Assembly (NCBI RefSeq): GCF_902729425.1
Contig: NZ_CACVCH010000052.1
Span: 16,016-80,015, forward strand
Length of the DNA: 64,000 bases
Source of the DNA: Magnetospirillum sp. SS-4
GTDB lineage: Bacteria > Pseudomonadota > Alphaproteobacteria > Rhodospirillales > Magnetospirillaceae
Reading direction: 5' to 3'
Below are positions 63,009 to 64,000 of the stretch, piece after piece. Below the pieces are notes generated by a model. That model saw nothing but the letters and a program-made list of their open reading frames with translations, did not search any database and had not been told where the DNA came from. Made by a program: the position numbers and the translations under genes. The stretch's first letter is position 1, and each line of letters opens with the position of its first letter.

Positions 63009-63353
63009 ATGAAGAACTTCATCCAGAATGGCCACATGATCACCGTGCCTGCCCCGACCGGCGGCGTGGCCTCGGGCCAGGGCATGATCGTCGGCTGCCT
63101 GTTCGGCATCGCCGCTACCACCGCGCCGGAAGCGACCAATGTGGAAATCGCCACCACCGGAGTCTACGATCTTCCCAAGGCCCCGGCGACCGTGTTCGCC
63201 CTTGGCGACCGGGTGGCGTGGGACGATACCGCCAAGGTGATTGCCCCGCCCGCTGCCGGGCTGTACCCCGTGGGCGTCGCCATCACTGCCGCCGGCAATG
63301 GCGCCGTCACCGTGCGGGTGCGTCTGGACGGGGTGGCGACGGCGGCCGCGTAA
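63009..63353 (+). CDS. DUF2190-like capsid decoration protein
   Basis: The 114-residue beta-rich protein (ITVPAPTGGVASGQGMIVGC, ATVFALGDRVAWDDTAKVIA, GVAITAAGNGAVTVRVRLDG) matches DUF2190 proteins next to capsid genes, thought to act as head decoration or stabilising proteins. It is the last head gene. No tail genes follow before the right attachment site. Confidence 0.8.
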   Translation: MKNFIQNGHMITVPAPTGGVASGQGMIVGCLFGIAATTAPEATNVEIATTGVYDLPKAPATVFALGDRVAWDDTAKVIAPPAAGLYPVGVAITAAGNGAVTVRVRLDGVATAAA

Positions 63354-63375
63354 TCGTGAACGGGAGCGCCGCCGA

Positions 63376-63591
63376 TCAGGCGGCGTGTTCGCCCTCGTTG
63401 AAGGCCGCGTCGGTGATCCGCTTGAGGCGGTCGGCGTAGTGCGCCAGGGTGCCGACGTGGCCCCAGTTGATGTCGTCCGGGGCGAATCCGAAGTGATCGG
63501 CGCTGGCGTCCTGGAGCCGGGCCAGCATGGCGTCGATCTCGGCCTTGCGGGCGACGAAGGCGGCGAGGGCGGAATCCTTGGTCTTGGGCAT
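63376..63591 (-). CDS. small hypothetical protein (71 aa) at the right end of the element
   Basis: This reverse-strand helical protein (MPKTKDSALAAFVARKAEID, FGFAPDDINWGHVGTLAHYA) has an unknown role. ATG 63591 is preferred to upstream starts because the upstream extension is Arg/Cys-rich and unlikely to be coding. It ends 22 bp from the DUF2190 gene. Confidence 0.6.
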   Translation of the reverse strand: MPKTKDSALAAFVARKAEIDAMLARLQDASADHFGFAPDDINWGHVGTLAHYADRLKRITDAAFNEGEHAA

Positions 63592-63859
63592 GGTGGGCTC
63601 CGTTCGTGGTGCCCACATGACGGCGCTGAACCGCCGCCCAGGCAAGTCCAATCTGCTGACACGGCGTTGACATGGCGGCTTTCGGCGCAACCGGATGCGG
63701 GCCTCGGAGCAACGCCCCTTGCCACGAACATACCAGCAACATCTGTTGAATTCCATGTCGCATCCGTGTTGCACGGAATCGCCGTCACCGTCTGTAACCG
63801 TTTGGAATCGCGTGGTTTCGCGTTGCGTTCACTTGCAACACGGTCCCGGACATGGAAAT
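63592..63859. promoter_or_regulatory. right-end attachment arm region
   Basis: This gene-free interval holds CCGTGTTGCACGGAAT at 63764-63779 (identical to 48112-48127) and a reversed partial copy TGCAACACGG at 63834-63843. These are candidate binding sites for integrase or excisionase. No other structure recognised. Confidence 0.45.
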
Positions 63860-63884
63860 GGCGCTAAGCCTTTGACTTAGCGCC
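63860..63884 (-). terminator. hairpin behind the rebuilt tRNA-fMet
   Basis: GGCGCTAAG and CTTAGCGCC form a 9-bp stem with a 7-base loop, 7 bases beyond the tRNA CCA end on the reverse strand. The following ATTTCC is only weakly T-rich. It is element-borne and replaces the stronger host terminator now at 47961-47992. Confidence 0.55.
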
Positions 63885-63890
63885 ATTAAT

Positions 63891-63968
<78 letters not shown>

Positions 63969-64000
63969 AAAAATATAAACACACACCGGAACCTCACATT

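Noticed and set aside
53739..63353. Gene transfer agent head cluster
   Set aside because: The tRNA insertion site, integrase, primase, helicase and terminase small subunit are typical of an integrating element, and no tail cluster follows.

Overview
This 64 kb window is GC-rich, alphaproteobacterial-looking DNA. The codon bias, Calx-beta/RTX secretion locus, PAS-chemoreceptor and c-di-GMP genes and a MobC/relaxase/ArdC block fit a Rhodospirillales member of the Magnetospirillum type. No magnetosome or ribosomal marker is present, so that assignment is an inference.

Left part (1-25.6 kb). The window opens inside an operon encoding a C5-cytosine DNA methyltransferase split over two genes: motifs I-VIII in the first, target-recognition region and motifs IX-X in the second. 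After an AT-richer AraC-type regulator comes a complete type I secretion locus: a TolC-like outer-membrane protein, a 5140-residue surface protein built from about 38 Calx-beta-like repeats with a short RTX tail, an ABC exporter, an HlyD-type adaptor and a coupled 80-residue protein. A run of eight C residues lies in the spacer of the best promoter candidate upstream of this locus.

Middle part (25.9-47.7 kb). A plasmid-like mobilisation/replication block (MobC, relaxase with a C-terminal LPD7-like region, ArdC-type antirestriction protein, Rep_3-like initiator) is followed by a compact signalling cluster: PAS-chemoreceptor, REC-REC-GGDEF, a periplasmic-binding-protein-like/PAS/GGDEF/EAL/BLUF fusion, and a metallo-beta-lactamase/cNMP-binding/hemerythrin fusion. 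Then come a membrane diguanylate cyclase, a metallophosphoesterase, several unrecognised small genes and a tyrosine integrase. A two-part repeat recurs around 29.7, 31.1, 31.7 and 42.1 kb and links the two halves of this segment.

Right part (48.0-63.9 kb). A 15.9 kb element sits in the initiator tRNA-Met gene: the intact tRNA is at 63892-63968 and a displaced 45-bp copy of its 3' part at 47997-48041. The element carries an integrase, small DNA-binding proteins behind a promoter buried in a long dyad, a primase-polymerase and P4-type helicase, a probable origin with 23-bp inverted repeats, both terminase subunits, a portal, a protease-capsid fusion, a gpW-like joiner and a DUF2190-like head protein. 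It has no tail or lysis genes. A reversed cargo block (HigBA-type toxin-antitoxin, MmeI-like restriction-modification enzyme, one unknown gene) interrupts the head operon between terminase and portal. The gene set matches a capsid-forming phage satellite (cf-PICI-like) better than a complete prophage.
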